Source of the DNA: Oscillospiraceae bacterium
GTDB taxonomy: Bacteria > Bacillota > Clostridia > Oscillospirales > Oscillospiraceae
DNA: 64,000 bases
Assembly (NCBI GenBank): GCA_020025575.1
Contig: JAHHRW010000003.1
Span: 62,001-126,000, forward strand
Reading direction: 5' to 3'
Under the pieces are notes generated by a model. The model was not told the origin of the DNA, did not search any database, and saw only the letters and a program-made list of their open reading frames with translations. Positions 1 through 9,507 of the stretch are shown one piece after another (the stretch's first letter is position 1; each line of letters starts with the position of its first letter). The translations under genes were made by a program, and so were the position numbers.

Positions 1-1
1 T

Positions 2-394
2 TCAATCCCGAAACCCGAACGTTGCCAGATTCTGGATGACAGTTTCCGGGATCAAGTTCACCCCTATGTTCTGAATTTCTTGAAAATTCTCACAGAACGC
101 GGCTATATGCGGCATTTTACCGGCTGCTGTCGTGTTTTTCAGCAGTGCTACAATGCAGACAACGGAATTATGATTGTGACTGCGGTCACAGCCCTTCCCC
201 TGTCTGACGAACTGCGAAAAAAGCTTACAGACAAGCTCTCCACCGTTACCGGCAAGTCCATCGATCTTCAGTGTGAGGTTGATCCTTCCTGTCTGGGCGG
301 TGTCCGGCTTGACTGGGACGGCAAGCAGGTAGACGGTACCGTCCGTCGCAGATTGGAAGATATCCGCGGCGTTCTGAAAAATACCGTACTCTGA
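2..394 (+). CDS. atpH: ATP synthase F1 delta subunit, 3' part (5' end outside window)
   Basis: Carboxy-terminal 130 residues of the delta subunit, which joins the peripheral stalk to the F1 head. The frame is open from base 2, so the true start lies before the window; the in-frame TTG at 80 is not a likely start. The C-terminal motif GGVRLDWDGKQVDGTVRRRL matches the conserved Gly-Gly/Asp-Gly end of the family. It is followed after 19 bases by atpA in the usual order, so it belongs to the ATP synthase operon. Confidence 0.93.
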   Translation, partial: SIPKPERCQILDDSFRDQVHPYVLNFLKILTERGYMRHFTGCCRVFQQCYNADNGIMIVTAVTALPLSDELRKKLTDKLSTVTGKSIDLQCEVDPSCLGGVRLDWDGKQVDGTVRRRLEDIRGVLKNTVL

Positions 395-413
395 TCAGAA
401 AGCAGGGACTCAA

Positions 414-1928
414 ATGGAATTAAGACCCGAAGAAATAACTAAAATCATCCGTAGTCAGATTAAGAACTACGAAGCCAAGCTGGAAACAAGCGAAACCGGC
501 ACCGTCATTGTGGTCGGTGACGGCATCTCCACTGTTTCCGGTTTGGACCAGTGCATGGCCGGCGAGCTGATTGAATTTCCCAACGGCGAATTCGGCATGG
601 CACAGAACTTGAATGAAGATACCGTTTCTGTTGTTATCCTCGGTGACGACAGCGGTATCAAAGAAGGCGACACCGTTAAGCGTACCGGTCGTGTCGTGTC
701 CGTTCCCGTGGGCAACGGGCTGATTGGTCGTGTTGTCAATGCGCTGGGCGAACCGATCGACGGCAAGGGTACCATCGAAAACGATGGTTTCCGCCCCATC
801 GAATCCCCCGCCCCCGGCATTATTGATCGTGAACCTGTCAATGTGCCCCTTCAGACCGGCATTAAGGCAATCGACTCCATGATTCCCATTGGGCGTGGTC
901 AGCGTGAGCTGATCATCGGTGACCGCCAGACCGGTAAAACCACCATTGCTACGGATACCATTCTGAACCAGAAGGGCAAGGATGTCATCTGTATTTATGT
1001 TGCAATCGGTCAGAAACGCTCTACCGTTGCTCAGATTGTTAACAGTCTGACCGCAGCTGGCGCCATGGATTACAGCATTGTTGTCAGTGCTACCGCTTCC
1101 GAGCTGGCCCCCATGCAGTATATTGCCCCCTACTCTGGCTGTACCATGGGTGAGTATTTCATGGATCAGGGCAAGGATGTCCTGGTAATCTATGATGACC
1201 TGTCCAAGCACGCCGTCGCTTACCGTGCAATTTCTCTGCTGATTCGCCGTCCCCCCGGACGCGAAGCCTATCCCGGTGACGTTTTCTACCTGCACTCTAG
1301 ACTCTTAGAGCGTGCTGCTCACCTGAGTGCAGAAAAGGGCGGCGGTTCTCTGACTGCTCTTCCCATTATCGAAACTCAGGCCGGTGATGTTTCCGCTTAT
1401 ATTCCTACCAACGTTATCTCCATCACCGATGGTCAGATTTTCTTGGAATCCGAGCTGTTCAATGCCGGCGTTATGCCTGCTGTTAACCCTGGTATTTCCG
1501 TTTCCCGTGTTGGTGGTAATGCACAGATCAAGGCCATGAAGAAGGTTTCCGGTTCCCTGAGAATGCTTTATTCTCAGTACCGTGAGCTGCAGAGCTTTGC
1601 TCAGTTTGGCTCAGATCTGGACGCTGATACCAAGTCTCGTCTGGCTTTGGGTGAGCGTATTGTGGCCGTATTAAAGCAGCGCAACAATGCCCCCGTTGAT
1701 GTCGCGCATCAGGTGTGCATTATCTATGCAGTTACAAACGGATACCTGAATCAGATTGCTGTTGATGAGGTTCCTGAATTTGAGCGTCAGTTGTCTGAGC
1801 TCATGGAGAATCGCTATTCCAAGGCGCTCAACGATATCCGTACGACCGGCAAGCTGGAACCGGAAACCGAGCAGGCGATCCAGGATGCTTTGAATGAACT
1901 GATTGCCCAGTTCAATCCGGCAAACTAA
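414..1928 (+). CDS. atpA: ATP synthase F1 alpha subunit
   Basis: Non-catalytic nucleotide-binding subunit of F1Fo ATP synthase (504 residues, the usual length). The P-loop GDRQTGKT is near residue 170, and the family signature PAVNPGISVSRVGG lies in the C-terminal third. The N-terminal MELRPEEITKIIRSQI is the delta-binding helix. The ATG at 414 lies just after a weak purine-rich ribosome site (AGCAGGGA). It sits between atpH and atpG in the canonical operon. Confidence 0.98.
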   Translation: MELRPEEITKIIRSQIKNYEAKLETSETGTVIVVGDGISTVSGLDQCMAGELIEFPNGEFGMAQNLNEDTVSVVILGDDSGIKEGDTVKRTGRVVSVPVGNGLIGRVVNALGEPIDGKGTIENDGFRPIESPAPGIIDREPVNVPLQTGIKAIDSMIPIGRGQRELIIGDRQTGKTTIATDTILNQKGKDVICIYVAIGQKRSTVAQIVNSLTAAGAMDYSIVVSATASELAPMQYIAPYSGCTMGEYFMDQGKDVLVIYDDLSKHAVAYRAISLLIRRPPGREAYPGDVFYLHSRLLERAAHLSAEKGGGSLTALPIIETQAGDVSAYIPTNVISITDGQIFLESELFNAGVMPAVNPGISVSRVGGNAQIKAMKKVSGSLRMLYSQYRELQSFAQFGSDLDADTKSRLALGERIVAVLKQRNNAPVDVAHQVCIIYAVTNGYLNQIAVDEVPEFERQLSELMENRYSKALNDIRTTGKLEPETEQAIQDALNELIAQFNPAN

Positions 1929-1947
1929 CACGGAAGGAGTGTGAGCC

Positions 1948-2790
1948 ATGGCTGGCGTTTCCACCAAGGAAATAAAAAACAGAATCCGAAGCATGGAAAG
2001 CACGAAGCAGATCACAAAAGCCATGGAGATGGTCGCTGCTTCCAAGCTCCGTCAGGCACAGGAAAAAGTCCTGTCCTCCCGCCCCTACTTTGAGATTCTA
2101 TACGAAACAATAAATGACATCGTGGACTGCAATCGGGATTTTTCTTCCCCATTCCTAACCAAGCGTCATGGTAACAAAGCGCTGTATGTTGTCATCGCCG
2201 GTGACCGCGGTCTTGCCGGAGGTTACAACAGCAATGTTCTGAAACTTAGTGTTCAGGAAATTGAGGGTAAGGATGCCACCATCCTGCCCATCGGAAAAAA
2301 GAGTGTAGACTATTTCCGGTCCCATGGTGCCAATATCCTCACGGACACCTATGCAGAAGCTGCCGAGATTTCCATCGGCGACTGTTTCTCCATCGCAAAA
2401 ATGCTGTCAAACGCATATTTGGCAGGAAAATACGACGAAATTCATGTTGTCTACACCAATTTCGTCTCTGTCCTTGCCCAGACTCCGGCTTCCTTACAGA
2501 TGCTTCCTCTGCTTCGTCAGCAGACATCCCAAAAAGTTTCTCAGTCTGATATGCTCTACGAGCCTGATGCAGAAACCGTATTTGCCACCATCGTCCCAGA
2601 ATACCTGGGTGGCATTTTATACGGCGCCCTTTGCGAGTCTCGCTGTGCCGAACAGGCCGCCAGACGAACCGCTATGGACTCTGCAACCCAAAATGCTGAA
2701 GACATGATCGGCGATCTGAATCTGAAGTTTAACCGTGCCCGTCAGGCAGCGATTACCCAGGAAATCACCGAAATTGTGGCAGGTGCCTGA
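1948..2790 (+). CDS. atpG: ATP synthase F1 gamma subunit
   Basis: Central rotor shaft of F1 (280 residues). The N-terminal helix contains the family motif IKNRIRSMESTKQITKAMEM, and the C-terminal helix contains NRARQAAITQEITEIVAGA, both of which build the coiled-coil shaft. A strong ribosome site (GGAAGGAG) precedes the ATG. It lies 19 bases after atpA. Confidence 0.97.
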   Translation: MAGVSTKEIKNRIRSMESTKQITKAMEMVAASKLRQAQEKVLSSRPYFEILYETINDIVDCNRDFSSPFLTKRHGNKALYVVIAGDRGLAGGYNSNVLKLSVQEIEGKDATILPIGKKSVDYFRSHGANILTDTYAEAAEISIGDCFSIAKMLSNAYLAGKYDEIHVVYTNFVSVLAQTPASLQMLPLLRQQTSQKVSQSDMLYEPDAETVFATIVPEYLGGILYGALCESRCAEQAARRTAMDSATQNAEDMIGDLNLKFNRARQAAITQEITEIVAGA

Positions 2791-2835
2791 CACCTGACTG
2801 CAAATATGGAATTCAATTCAAAGGAGTTGACCCCA

Positions 2836-4236
2836 ATGGCCAAACATATCGGCACCGTGACGCAGATCATCGGTCCCGTTTTGGATATCCGCTTTGCGGA
2901 CAATCAGCTTCCCGCACTGCTGAATGCCATTGAAGTACCCCACAACGGCTCTACCGTTGTTGCAGAAGTTGCGCAGCACATTGGCGACAATGTGGTTCGC
3001 TGCATTGCTATGGGTTCTACTGATGGCCTTCAGCGTGGTGTGGAGGCAATTGATACCGGCGCCCCCATTACGGTTCCCGTCGGCGAAGAGTGCCTCGGCA
3101 GAGTTTTCAATCTGTTGGGACAGCCTATCGACAACGGCCCAGAACCCACCACGCAGGAGCGTTGGCCCATCCACCGTCCAGCCCCCAGTTATGAAGATCA
3201 GGAGCCTGCTACCGAAATTCTGGAAACAGGCATCAAGGTTATCGATTTGATTTGCCCCTACGCTAAAGGTGGTAAGATCGGTCTATTTGGCGGCGCAGGT
3301 GTTGGCAAAACCGTTCTGATTCAGGAACTGATTTACAACATCGCAACCCAGCACAATGGTTACTCTGTATTTACCGGCGTTGGTGAGCGTACCCGTGAGG
3401 GCAATGACCTGTACCGTGAAATGACTGAGTCCGGTGTTATCAAAAAGACCGCCATGGTCTATGGTCAGATGAACGAGCCCCCCGGAGCCCGTATGCGTGT
3501 TGCGCTTTCTGGTTTGACAATGGCCGAATACTTCCGTGATGTAAAACATCAGGACGTTCTGCTATTTATTGATAACATCTTCCGTTTTACTCAGGCCGGT
3601 TCTGAAGTTTCCGCCCTGCTGGGTCGTATGCCTTCCGCTGTTGGCTATCAGCCCACACTGGCAACCGAAATGGGTGCTTTGCAGGAGCGTATCACTTCTA
3701 CGAAGGACGGTTCTATTACCTCTGTTCAGGCTGTCTATGTCCCTGCCGATGACTTGACTGACCCGGCACCTGCCACCACCTTTGCTCACTTGGATGCAAA
3801 GACCGTTCTGGATCGTGGTATCGCATCTCTGGGTATTTACCCTGCTGTTGACCCTCTGGATTCTTCTTCTAGAATCCTGTCTCCGGAAGTTGTCGGTCAG
3901 GCTCATTATGATACTTCCCGTGCTGTTCAGAACATTCTGCAGCGCTATAAGGAACTGCAGGATATTATTGCAATCATGGGTATGGACGAACTGTCCGAGG
4001 AAGATAAGGTTACCGTTAACCGTGCCCGTAAGATCCAGCGTTTCCTGTCCCAGCCCTTTGCGGTTGCTGAGCAGTTCACTGGTTTCAAGGGTAAGTATGT
4101 TCCCCTGAAAGACACCATCCGCAGTTTCCAGGAAATCATTGATGGCAAGCATGACCATATTCCCGAATCCTACTTCCTGTTTAAGGGCAGCATCGATGAT
4201 GTGGTCGAGAGCTATGAAAAGGATAAGGTGAAGTAA
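2836..4236 (+). CDS. atpD: ATP synthase F1 beta subunit
   Basis: Catalytic subunit of F1 (466 residues). The P-loop GGAGVGKT and the downstream GERTREGNDLYREM are diagnostic, and LLFIDNIFRFTQAGSEVSAL is the Walker B/DELSEED-side region. An in-frame ATG at 2806 would add ten residues, but AAAGGAG at 2820-2826 is placed for the ATG at 2836, whose product begins MAKHIGTV as in homologues. The stop is two bases before atpC. Confidence 0.97.
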   Translation: MAKHIGTVTQIIGPVLDIRFADNQLPALLNAIEVPHNGSTVVAEVAQHIGDNVVRCIAMGSTDGLQRGVEAIDTGAPITVPVGEECLGRVFNLLGQPIDNGPEPTTQERWPIHRPAPSYEDQEPATEILETGIKVIDLICPYAKGGKIGLFGGAGVGKTVLIQELIYNIATQHNGYSVFTGVGERTREGNDLYREMTESGVIKKTAMVYGQMNEPPGARMRVALSGLTMAEYFRDVKHQDVLLFIDNIFRFTQAGSEVSALLGRMPSAVGYQPTLATEMGALQERITSTKDGSITSVQAVYVPADDLTDPAPATTFAHLDAKTVLDRGIASLGIYPAVDPLDSSSRILSPEVVGQAHYDTSRAVQNILQRYKELQDIIAIMGMDELSEEDKVTVNRARKIQRFLSQPFAVAEQFTGFKGKYVPLKDTIRSFQEIIDGKHDHIPESYFLFKGSIDDVVESYEKDKVK

Positions 4237-4238
4237 GC

Positions 4239-4649
4239 ATGGCTAGCTTCTCCCTGAAAATTGTCAGCCCCGATGGACTGATTTTTGACGGCCAAGCTGA
4301 AAAGGTTATCGTCCGTACGACCACCGGCGATCTGGGTATCATGGCTCGGCATATGAACTGCGTGTGCCCCCTGGGCATGGGTAAAGCCATTGTCGAAGCT
4401 GACGGCAAGCGTCATGAAGCTGCCTGTATCGGTGGCATGATCAGCGTTGTCGACGGAGAAGTGACCCTCGTTCCCACAACCTTTGAATGGGCCGAAAAAA
4501 TCGATTCTGACCGTGCAGACGCCTCCTATCAGCGTGCGCAAACGGTTTTGCAGAATAAGAATTCTTCTGACACAGACCTGCGAATGGCAGAGGCCAGATT
4601 GAAGCGTGCACTGGTTCGTAAAAGCGTTGCATCCGGTACAAAATACTAA
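4239..4649 (+). CDS. atpC: ATP synthase F1 epsilon subunit
   Basis: Regulatory rotor subunit (136 residues) with the beta-sandwich N-terminal domain (FSLKIVSPDGLIFDGQAEKV) and a C-terminal helical hairpin rich in Arg and Ala. It starts two bases after atpD, implying translational coupling, and is the last gene of the operon. No T-rich terminator follows directly; the first hairpin downstream is the repeat element at 4781. Confidence 0.95.
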   Translation: MASFSLKIVSPDGLIFDGQAEKVIVRTTTGDLGIMARHMNCVCPLGMGKAIVEADGKRHEAACIGGMISVVDGEVTLVPTTFEWAEKIDSDRADASYQRAQTVLQNKNSSDTDLRMAEARLKRALVRKSVASGTKY

Positions 4650-4780
4650 GCGTTTAGAAGAGTTGACATCCATTTGCACACGCAAAATTAGGATCAATTT
4701 CTGAAAACTGCAAAAGATTTGTAACCCGGCACTGCAATACGCAAATTAGTTTATTCCCAGGAATATTCAAATTGGAAATG

Positions 4781-4827
4781 TCCCCCATTTGTGAGACGGT
4801 ACGACATACGGTCTTACAGATGGGGGA
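4781..4827 (+). repeat. Dispersed hairpin family, copy a
   Basis: Perfect 17-bp stem including G-T wobbles (arms 4781-4797 and 4811-4827) with a 13-nt loop. The stem opens with TCCCCC and closes with GGGGGA. An ATG (4834) follows seven bases after the G-run, so the G-run could act as a ribosome site hidden in the stem. The same layout recurs at 29269, 29730, 31665, 34083 and 47892. The ORF starting at 4834 shows no recognisable domain. Confidence 0.75.
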
Positions 4828-4947
4828 TTTTATATGCCAAATGGAATAGCAAGCGATCGATTATACAAGCGTTCAAAAATGGTAAATAACCACCCGAATA
4901 AAATAGCAGCAGGGCACCGGTGGGTGCCCTGCTGCGTGGCTGAGGAT

Positions 4948-5028
4948 TTACTTTTTACGGAAGTGCTCGTCTTTCTTCATCTTTACATGGATGGTTTTCG
5001 TCCCCCAGTCTTTCGTGGCATGGGACAT
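4948..5028 (-). CDS. Possible 26-residue protein or gene remnant
   Basis: Minus-strand frame reading MSHATKDWGTKTIHVKM then KKDEHFRKK, strongly basic and without cysteine. It ends just before the GC-rich hairpin at 4909-4934, which could terminate it. No good ribosome site precedes the ATG, and the frame stays open further upstream, so it may be the tail of a decayed gene. No function recognised. Confidence 0.25.
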   Translation of the reverse strand: MSHATKDWGTKTIHVKMKKDEHFRKK

Positions 5029-5120
5029 CCCAAGTACAGGAGAATACGGAGCACATGCAATAGCCAGTCGTAAAGCCCAACACCATTGGCCTTGGCAGTC
5101 CGACATTCTCTTATAATATA

Positions 5121-6269
5121 TCAGATATTTTTAGCAAGCATTTTCAGCTCATCTGCCAGATCTGTCCGCTCCCAGGGATGGTTCGCCACACCGAAATGAC
5201 CATGCATTGCAGTTGCACAGTAAATCGGATTGCGCAGTTCCAGCTTGCGGATAATACCAGCGGGGGTCAGATCGCAGGTTTTGCGAAGAAGTTCCGTCAT
5301 CTTCTCTTCGCTGATGGTTCCGGTACCATAGCTGTCCACACGTACAGAAACAGGCTCTGCCACACCAATGGCATATGCCAGCTGCACCTGTACCTTTTCC
5401 GCCAGACCAGCGGCAACCAGATTCTTAGCCATGTATCTGGCCATATATGCACCACTGCGATCAACCTTAGTCGGGTCCTTTCCGGAGAATGCACCGCCAC
5501 CGTGGGAGAAATAGCCGCCATAAGTATCCACAATGATTTTACGACCAGTCAGTCCGGTGTCTCCGTTAGGGCCGCCAATTACAAAATTTCCGGTTGGATT
5601 GATGTAAATATGGGAAACATCATCAATGTTGAATCCATAGCTTGCCAGAACAGGTGCGATTACCTGCTCACGGATATAACCACGCAGCTCTTCCACCGGG
5701 AACTCTACACTGTGCTGCACAGACACAACGACTGTATCAATTCCCACAACCTTATCATTTTCATCATACTCAACAGAAGTCTGTGTCTTACCATCCGGAC
5801 GCAGCTCGGGGTTGCTTGCGATGCACTCGGTAAGACGATTGACCAATGCTCGGGAAATTGCCGCCGGCAGAGGCATTAATTCCGGTGTTTCGTTGCAGGC
5901 TCCGCCGAACATCATTCCCTGATCGCCGGCTCCACCCACCTCATCATTGGTGCCCAGCGCAATATCCGCAGACTGGGTGTGGATTTTGCAAATTACCTGG
6001 CAGGTATCTGCATGGAATCCGTCACCTTCATGGGTATAGCCAATGCTGCGAATGGCCTCCCTTGCAACGGCCTCATAATCCACCACTGCCTTGGTGGTAA
6101 TCTCACCGCAAATCACGCACAGATCCGTGGTGACCATTGTTTCACAGGCTACACGGGAGCCCGGATCCTGAGCAAGGCAGGCATCCAAAATTGCGTCAGA
6201 TACCGTATCCGCCACCTTGTCAGGATGGCCATTTGTCACGCATTCAGAAGTAAAGAGTCTTTTTTCCAT
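5121..6269 (-). CDS. metK: S-adenosylmethionine synthetase
   Basis: Makes S-adenosylmethionine from methionine and ATP. The 382-residue product has the N-terminal motif GHPDKVADTVSDAILD, the loop GAGDQGMMFG and the phosphate-binding GGGAFSGKDPTKVDRSGAY. The frame extends upstream to 6323, but that stretch lies in the riboswitch terminator; AAGGAAA places the start at the ATG at 6269. A SAM-I riboswitch directly upstream indicates feedback control by the product. Confidence 0.97.
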   Translation of the reverse strand: MEKRLFTSECVTNGHPDKVADTVSDAILDACLAQDPGSRVACETMVTTDLCVICGEITTKAVVDYEAVAREAIRSIGYTHEGDGFHADTCQVICKIHTQSADIALGTNDEVGGAGDQGMMFGGACNETPELMPLPAAISRALVNRLTECIASNPELRPDGKTQTSVEYDENDKVVGIDTVVVSVQHSVEFPVEELRGYIREQVIAPVLASYGFNIDDVSHIYINPTGNFVIGGPNGDTGLTGRKIIVDTYGGYFSHGGGAFSGKDPTKVDRSGAYMARYMAKNLVAAGLAEKVQVQLAYAIGVAEPVSVRVDSYGTGTISEEKMTELLRKTCDLTPAGIIRKLELRNPIYCATAMHGHFGVANHPWERTDLADELKMLAKNI

Positions 6270-6291
6270 AATGTTTCCTTTCTGTGCGCAT

Positions 6292-6432
6292 AAAAAAAAG
6301 CGCACCGACGATTCGGAGCGCATAGCAGTTCTCGAATCCTCATCTTTCGTATTTCGCCGCCGGATTTAGCACCTTGATTTCTCAGGTTGCTGGGTTTCAT
6401 AGGGCCGTTCCCTCCACCACTCTTGATAAGGC
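6292..6432 (-). promoter_or_regulatory. SAM-I (S-box) riboswitch with terminator, upstream of metK
   Basis: Read on the minus strand it has the S-box landmarks: CTTATCAAGAG followed by GGTGGAGGGA, GGCCCTATGAAACCC, AGCAACC, AAGGTGCTAAATCC and GAAAGATGAG. Then comes a terminator stem (GCGC-CCGA/TCGG-GCGC at 6300-6321) with eight T residues. The metK start follows at 6269. High SAM should stabilise the aptamer and allow termination. Confidence 0.95.
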
Positions 6433-6589
6433 ATTTATATAGTTCCAGAATATTCTACTTTCTTCTCACAGATTTGTCAAGTGTTTTTACAGCGAAATAT
6501 AACATTGATGAAATGTTCATATTTGTGCTATGGACTTTTCTCCGGTAAACTGATAAAATAATTTTAACTTTCCCATAGAGGTGAATGAT

Positions 6590-7450
6590 TTGAAGGATTT
6601 ACGACGACGTTTTAACCGTTTCTGTTATGCGAACAGAAACAAAGGTATCCCCAATTTAATGCTCTATATCAGCATCGGCTCCTTTATTATGGCGCTCATG
6701 AATCTAATTGACCCCAGCAACATCCTGTACTACGTTTTCATGTTTGACCGTCAGGCCATCCTGCATGGGCAGATTTGGCGTCTATTTACCTACCCCCTGT
6801 GCTATTCCGGTGGTAATCTGTTGTTTACCGCCATTACCCTGCTGTGTTACTACTCCCTTGGACGGGCGATGGAAAACATCTGGGGAACGCTCCGTTTCAA
6901 TTTATTCTACCTGACCGGCGTTGTTCTCATGGATATCTATTGTATGATCTTTGGTGGGCAAGCTGATGTTTACTATCTGAACATGAGTCTTTTCCTCTCC
7001 TATGCAACCATGTATCCGGATTCCCAGTTCCTGCTCTTCTTCATTGTCCCCGTAAAAGCATGGATTTTTGCAGTATTCGACCTGATTGTTGTTCTCTTAG
7101 GTCTGTTTCATCCGTTCCCCTATAATTTGTTCCCGCTCATTGCTTTGGGCAACTACTTCCTGTTCTTCGGCCCTGATGTGGCCAATGTGTTCCCTGTGAG
7201 CTGGCGCATCAATGCACACCGTACCGTAAAAAAAGCAACACACCCCGGCGCTAAGACAATCCCCTTTCATAAAGCCGGTTCTTACGAGGCAACAAACGCA
7301 ACGCCAAAAGCTCCCTACACCCACAAGTGTACCGTCTGCGGCAGAACCGATGTGACCAATCCGGAACTGGAGTTCCGTTATTGCTCCCGGTGCAAAGGCT
7401 ATTACTGCTACTGTGAAGACCATATTTCCAATCACACGCACATTCAATAA
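6590..7450 (+). CDS. Rhomboid-family membrane protein with C-terminal zinc ribbon
   Basis: About 286 residues: a soluble N-terminus, roughly six membrane segments arranged as in rhomboids (a conserved-looking WRLFTYPLCY segment after the first helix), and a cytosolic tail with CTVCG and CSRC pairs that could bind zinc. The rhomboid GxSG serine motif is not visible; the corresponding helix reads LNMSLFLSYA, so this is probably a non-proteolytic member. GAGGTGA at 6578 fits the TTG at 6590 better than the in-frame GTG at 6581. A bidirectional terminator follows. Confidence 0.75.
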   Translation: MKDLRRRFNRFCYANRNKGIPNLMLYISIGSFIMALMNLIDPSNILYYVFMFDRQAILHGQIWRLFTYPLCYSGGNLLFTAITLLCYYSLGRAMENIWGTLRFNLFYLTGVVLMDIYCMIFGGQADVYYLNMSLFLSYATMYPDSQFLLFFIVPVKAWIFAVFDLIVVLLGLFHPFPYNLFPLIALGNYFLFFGPDVANVFPVSWRINAHRTVKKATHPGAKTIPFHKAGSYEATNATPKAPYTHKCTVCGRTDVTNPELEFRYCSRCKGYYCYCEDHISNHTHIQ

Positions 7451-7451
7451 T

Positions 7452-7483
7452 AAAAACTCCGGTTCATCTGAACCGGAGTTTTT
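7452..7483. terminator. Bidirectional terminator between rhomboid-like gene and LUD gene
   Basis: Stem AACTCCGGTTC/GAACCGGAGTT with a 4-nt loop, flanked by an A-run and a T-run, so it can serve both convergent genes. Confidence 0.9.
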
Positions 7484-7486
7484 CAC

Positions 7487-8125
7487 TTATAATCCCAATT
7501 CTTCTCCCACCAGAATAAACTTGATTCTTCCTTCAATGCGGCTATTGCGGGTAATCAGGATTTGATTGCAGATACACTTTTCAGCCAGACAGTCTCCACA
7601 GACACCGTTCTCCGTGCAGGGGGTTTTGCCCGGAAAACGCTGATGGTTCATGGGCGCCGCCACTGTTCTCGCCCGCTTAACGGCATCTTCAATGGTATCT
7701 TCCACCTTGTTCATGCCCGCAATCACCAGAATATTCTTAGGGCCATAGGCAATTGCTGCCACTCGATTGCCTGTTCCATCGATGTTGACCATTTGACCAT
7801 CCATGCTCAGTCCGTTGGCTCCCGTAAGGAAAAAATCTGCACCAAAGCACGCACGATTGTTCTGTTCTTGCTCCTCCGGTGTTATACACAGATCTCGGTC
7901 TAATGCCTCATAATTTCCATCTCTGATTGCCTGAATCAAGCCAATCTGGGTAGCACTCAAGGCACCGCCCCAACCAACGCTTGAACCCTGCGGAATCAAC
8001 GCAAGCGCCTTTTCAAGAGCCTGCTCCTTTGTTGAACAATAGTAGGCCTCAAAATGCCGTTTCTCCATATTCTTAATCAGAACTTTCGCCCTTTTTTCAT
8101 AATATCGTTTGGTTACATCCTCCAT
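7487..8125 (-). CDS. LUD-domain protein (LutC/YkgG-like)
   Basis: 212 residues of the LUD (lactate utilisation, formerly DUF162) family, with the characteristic SSVGWGGALSATQIGL and FFLTGANGLSMDGQMVNID segments and a Cys-rich tail (CTENGVCGDC..CICNQ) that may hold an iron-sulfur or metal site. Family members act in lactate oxidation complexes, but the usual lutA/lutB partners are not adjacent, so the substrate is open. The start ATG is preceded by AAGGAGGCG. Confidence 0.8.
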   Translation of the reverse strand: MEDVTKRYYEKRAKVLIKNMEKRHFEAYYCSTKEQALEKALALIPQGSSVGWGGALSATQIGLIQAIRDGNYEALDRDLCITPEEQEQNNRACFGADFFLTGANGLSMDGQMVNIDGTGNRVAAIAYGPKNILVIAGMNKVEDTIEDAVKRARTVAAPMNHQRFPGKTPCTENGVCGDCLAEKCICNQILITRNSRIEGRIKFILVGEELGL

Positions 8126-8176
8126 ATTGGCGCCTCCTTTTTTTATATTTTACCACGGACACTGGACCATGTAAAG

Positions 8177-8204
8177 AAAAAGCCTCCCGCAAAGGAGGCT
8201 TTTC
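8177..8204 (-). terminator. Terminator after class Ic aminotransferase
   Basis: AAAGCCTCC/GGAGGCTTT stem followed on the minus strand by a T-run, directly after the aminotransferase stop codon. Confidence 0.88.
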
Positions 8205-8205
8205 A

Positions 8206-9507
8206 TCAAATGAAATCTTCATGCAGACCCAAATACTTTTCCAGTGCTGCCAATTTCAGACAAGTGCAGAATACCATCATAGCCTTTTCCAGCTCCTCAA
8301 TGGGCGGATAGCTTGGTGCGATACGGATCATAGAATCATGGGGGTCCACACCGTAAGGATAGGTTGCGCCCGCCTCCGTCAAGACAACCCCTGCCCGCTT
8401 ACAAAGCTCTAAGGTACGTTTTGCAGTTCCAGGCATGGCTGCTACGCAGACAAAATACCCCCCCTTGGGATGATGCCAGTGGGCAATTCCCTTTGCGGTC
8501 ACCTCACTTCTGAGAATCTTCAGAACCATTTCAAACTTTGGAGCCATAATGGTTGCGTGTTGTTTCATCAGTTCAATGGTGTGCTCTCTGTCCTTCAGAT
8601 ATCTGACGTGACGCAGCTGATTGATTTTGTCATAAGAGATGGTCTGCACCGCAATCAGCTTGGTCATGTATTTGATATTCTCCTCACTAGAGGCCATAAC
8701 AGAGATACCAGCACCCGGGAAAGTAATCTTAGAGGTGGATGCGAACTCATATACCATATTCGGACGACCTGCTTGTGCGCACAAAGAGATGATATCCTCG
8801 AATGGTTCAAATACACCATCAAATTCATGCACACAGTAGGCATTATCCCACATAATAACAAAATCAGGAGCTTCCGGTTTCAGATTTGCAAACCGATGCA
8901 CCGTTTCATCCGAATAGGTATATCCCTGAGGATTGGAATACTTGGGAACACACCAGATGCCCTTTACCTGAGGGTCCTGAACCAACTGCTCCACAGAATC
9001 CATATCAGGTCCATCAGGGGTCATCGGAACTGTAATCAGTTCAAATCCAAAGCTTTCTGTTACACGAAAATGACGATCATATCCGGGAGAAGGACACAGA
9101 AATTTGATGCGTTCTTCTTTGCACCATGGTCTGGGGCTGTCTTTCAGGCCATGGGTATAGCCCCGTGCAATTAGATCATGCATTAAGCTCAGGCTGGAAT
9201 TGCCGCCTACAAACGTTTCAGAAGGCTTACAGCCCAGAACATCCGCCCAGTATTCCCTTGCGCATTTTAATCCAGCCAAATCGCCGTAGTTTCGCGCATC
9301 GTCTCCGTCCACAATACATTCCTGCGGATCAGTTAAAACCGACAGCATATCACTGACCAGATCCAGCTGGAGCTTACTGGGTTTGCCTCTGGACATATCC
9401 AGTTTCAGATTTTCATGCCTCAGTTCCTCGTAACGCGCCCTCAATTTCTTAAATTCTGCTCGGAGTTCCTCTCTGCTTCTGCAAGCGTAGGTAGCCAATT
9501 CCATCAT
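8206..9507 (-). CDS. Class Ic pyridoxal-phosphate aminotransferase (aspartate type)
   Basis: 433-residue fold-type I aminotransferase of the MocR-like class Ic group (PF12897), whose characterised members are aspartate aminotransferases. Visible landmarks: NLKLDMSRGKPS near the N-terminus, MWDNAYCVHEF (PLP-ring Asp), and FASTSKITFPGAGIS with the Schiff-base lysine. It probably exchanges amino groups between aspartate and 2-oxoglutarate; alanine as a substrate cannot be excluded. ATG at 9507 or 9504; AGAGAATTGGGAAAGG lies upstream. Confidence 0.85.
   Translation of the reverse strand: MMELATYACRSREELRAEFKKLRARYEELRHENLKLDMSRGKPSKLQLDLVSDMLSVLTDPQECIVDGDDARNYGDLAGLKCAREYWADVLGCKPSETFVGGNSSLSLMHDLIARGYTHGLKDSPRPWCKEERIKFLCPSPGYDRHFRVTESFGFELITVPMTPDGPDMDSVEQLVQDPQVKGIWCVPKYSNPQGYTYSDETVHRFANLKPEAPDFVIMWDNAYCVHEFDGVFEPFEDIISLCAQAGRPNMVYEFASTSKITFPGAGISVMASSEENIKYMTKLIAVQTISYDKINQLRHVRYLKDREHTIELMKQHATIMAPKFEMVLKILRSEVTAKGIAHWHHPKGGYFVCVAAMPGTAKRTLELCKRAGVVLTEAGATYPYGVDPHDSMIRIAPSYPPIEELEKAMMVFCTCLKLAALEKYLGLHEDFI

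Larger units (their letters stand above)
4650..5120. other. Intergenic region between atpC and metK
   Basis: Holds repeat hairpin copy a (4781-4827), a GC-rich hairpin with arms AGCAGGGCACC/GGTGCCCTGCT around 4909-4934, and a short minus-strand reading frame (4948-5028). A 79-codon plus-strand frame from 4834 has no recognisable domain and is treated as non-coding or a remnant. Confidence 0.6.

Noticed and set aside
420..1295. 291-codon open frame antisense to atpA
   Set aside because: Shadow of the alpha-subunit gene; no domain and no ribosome site.
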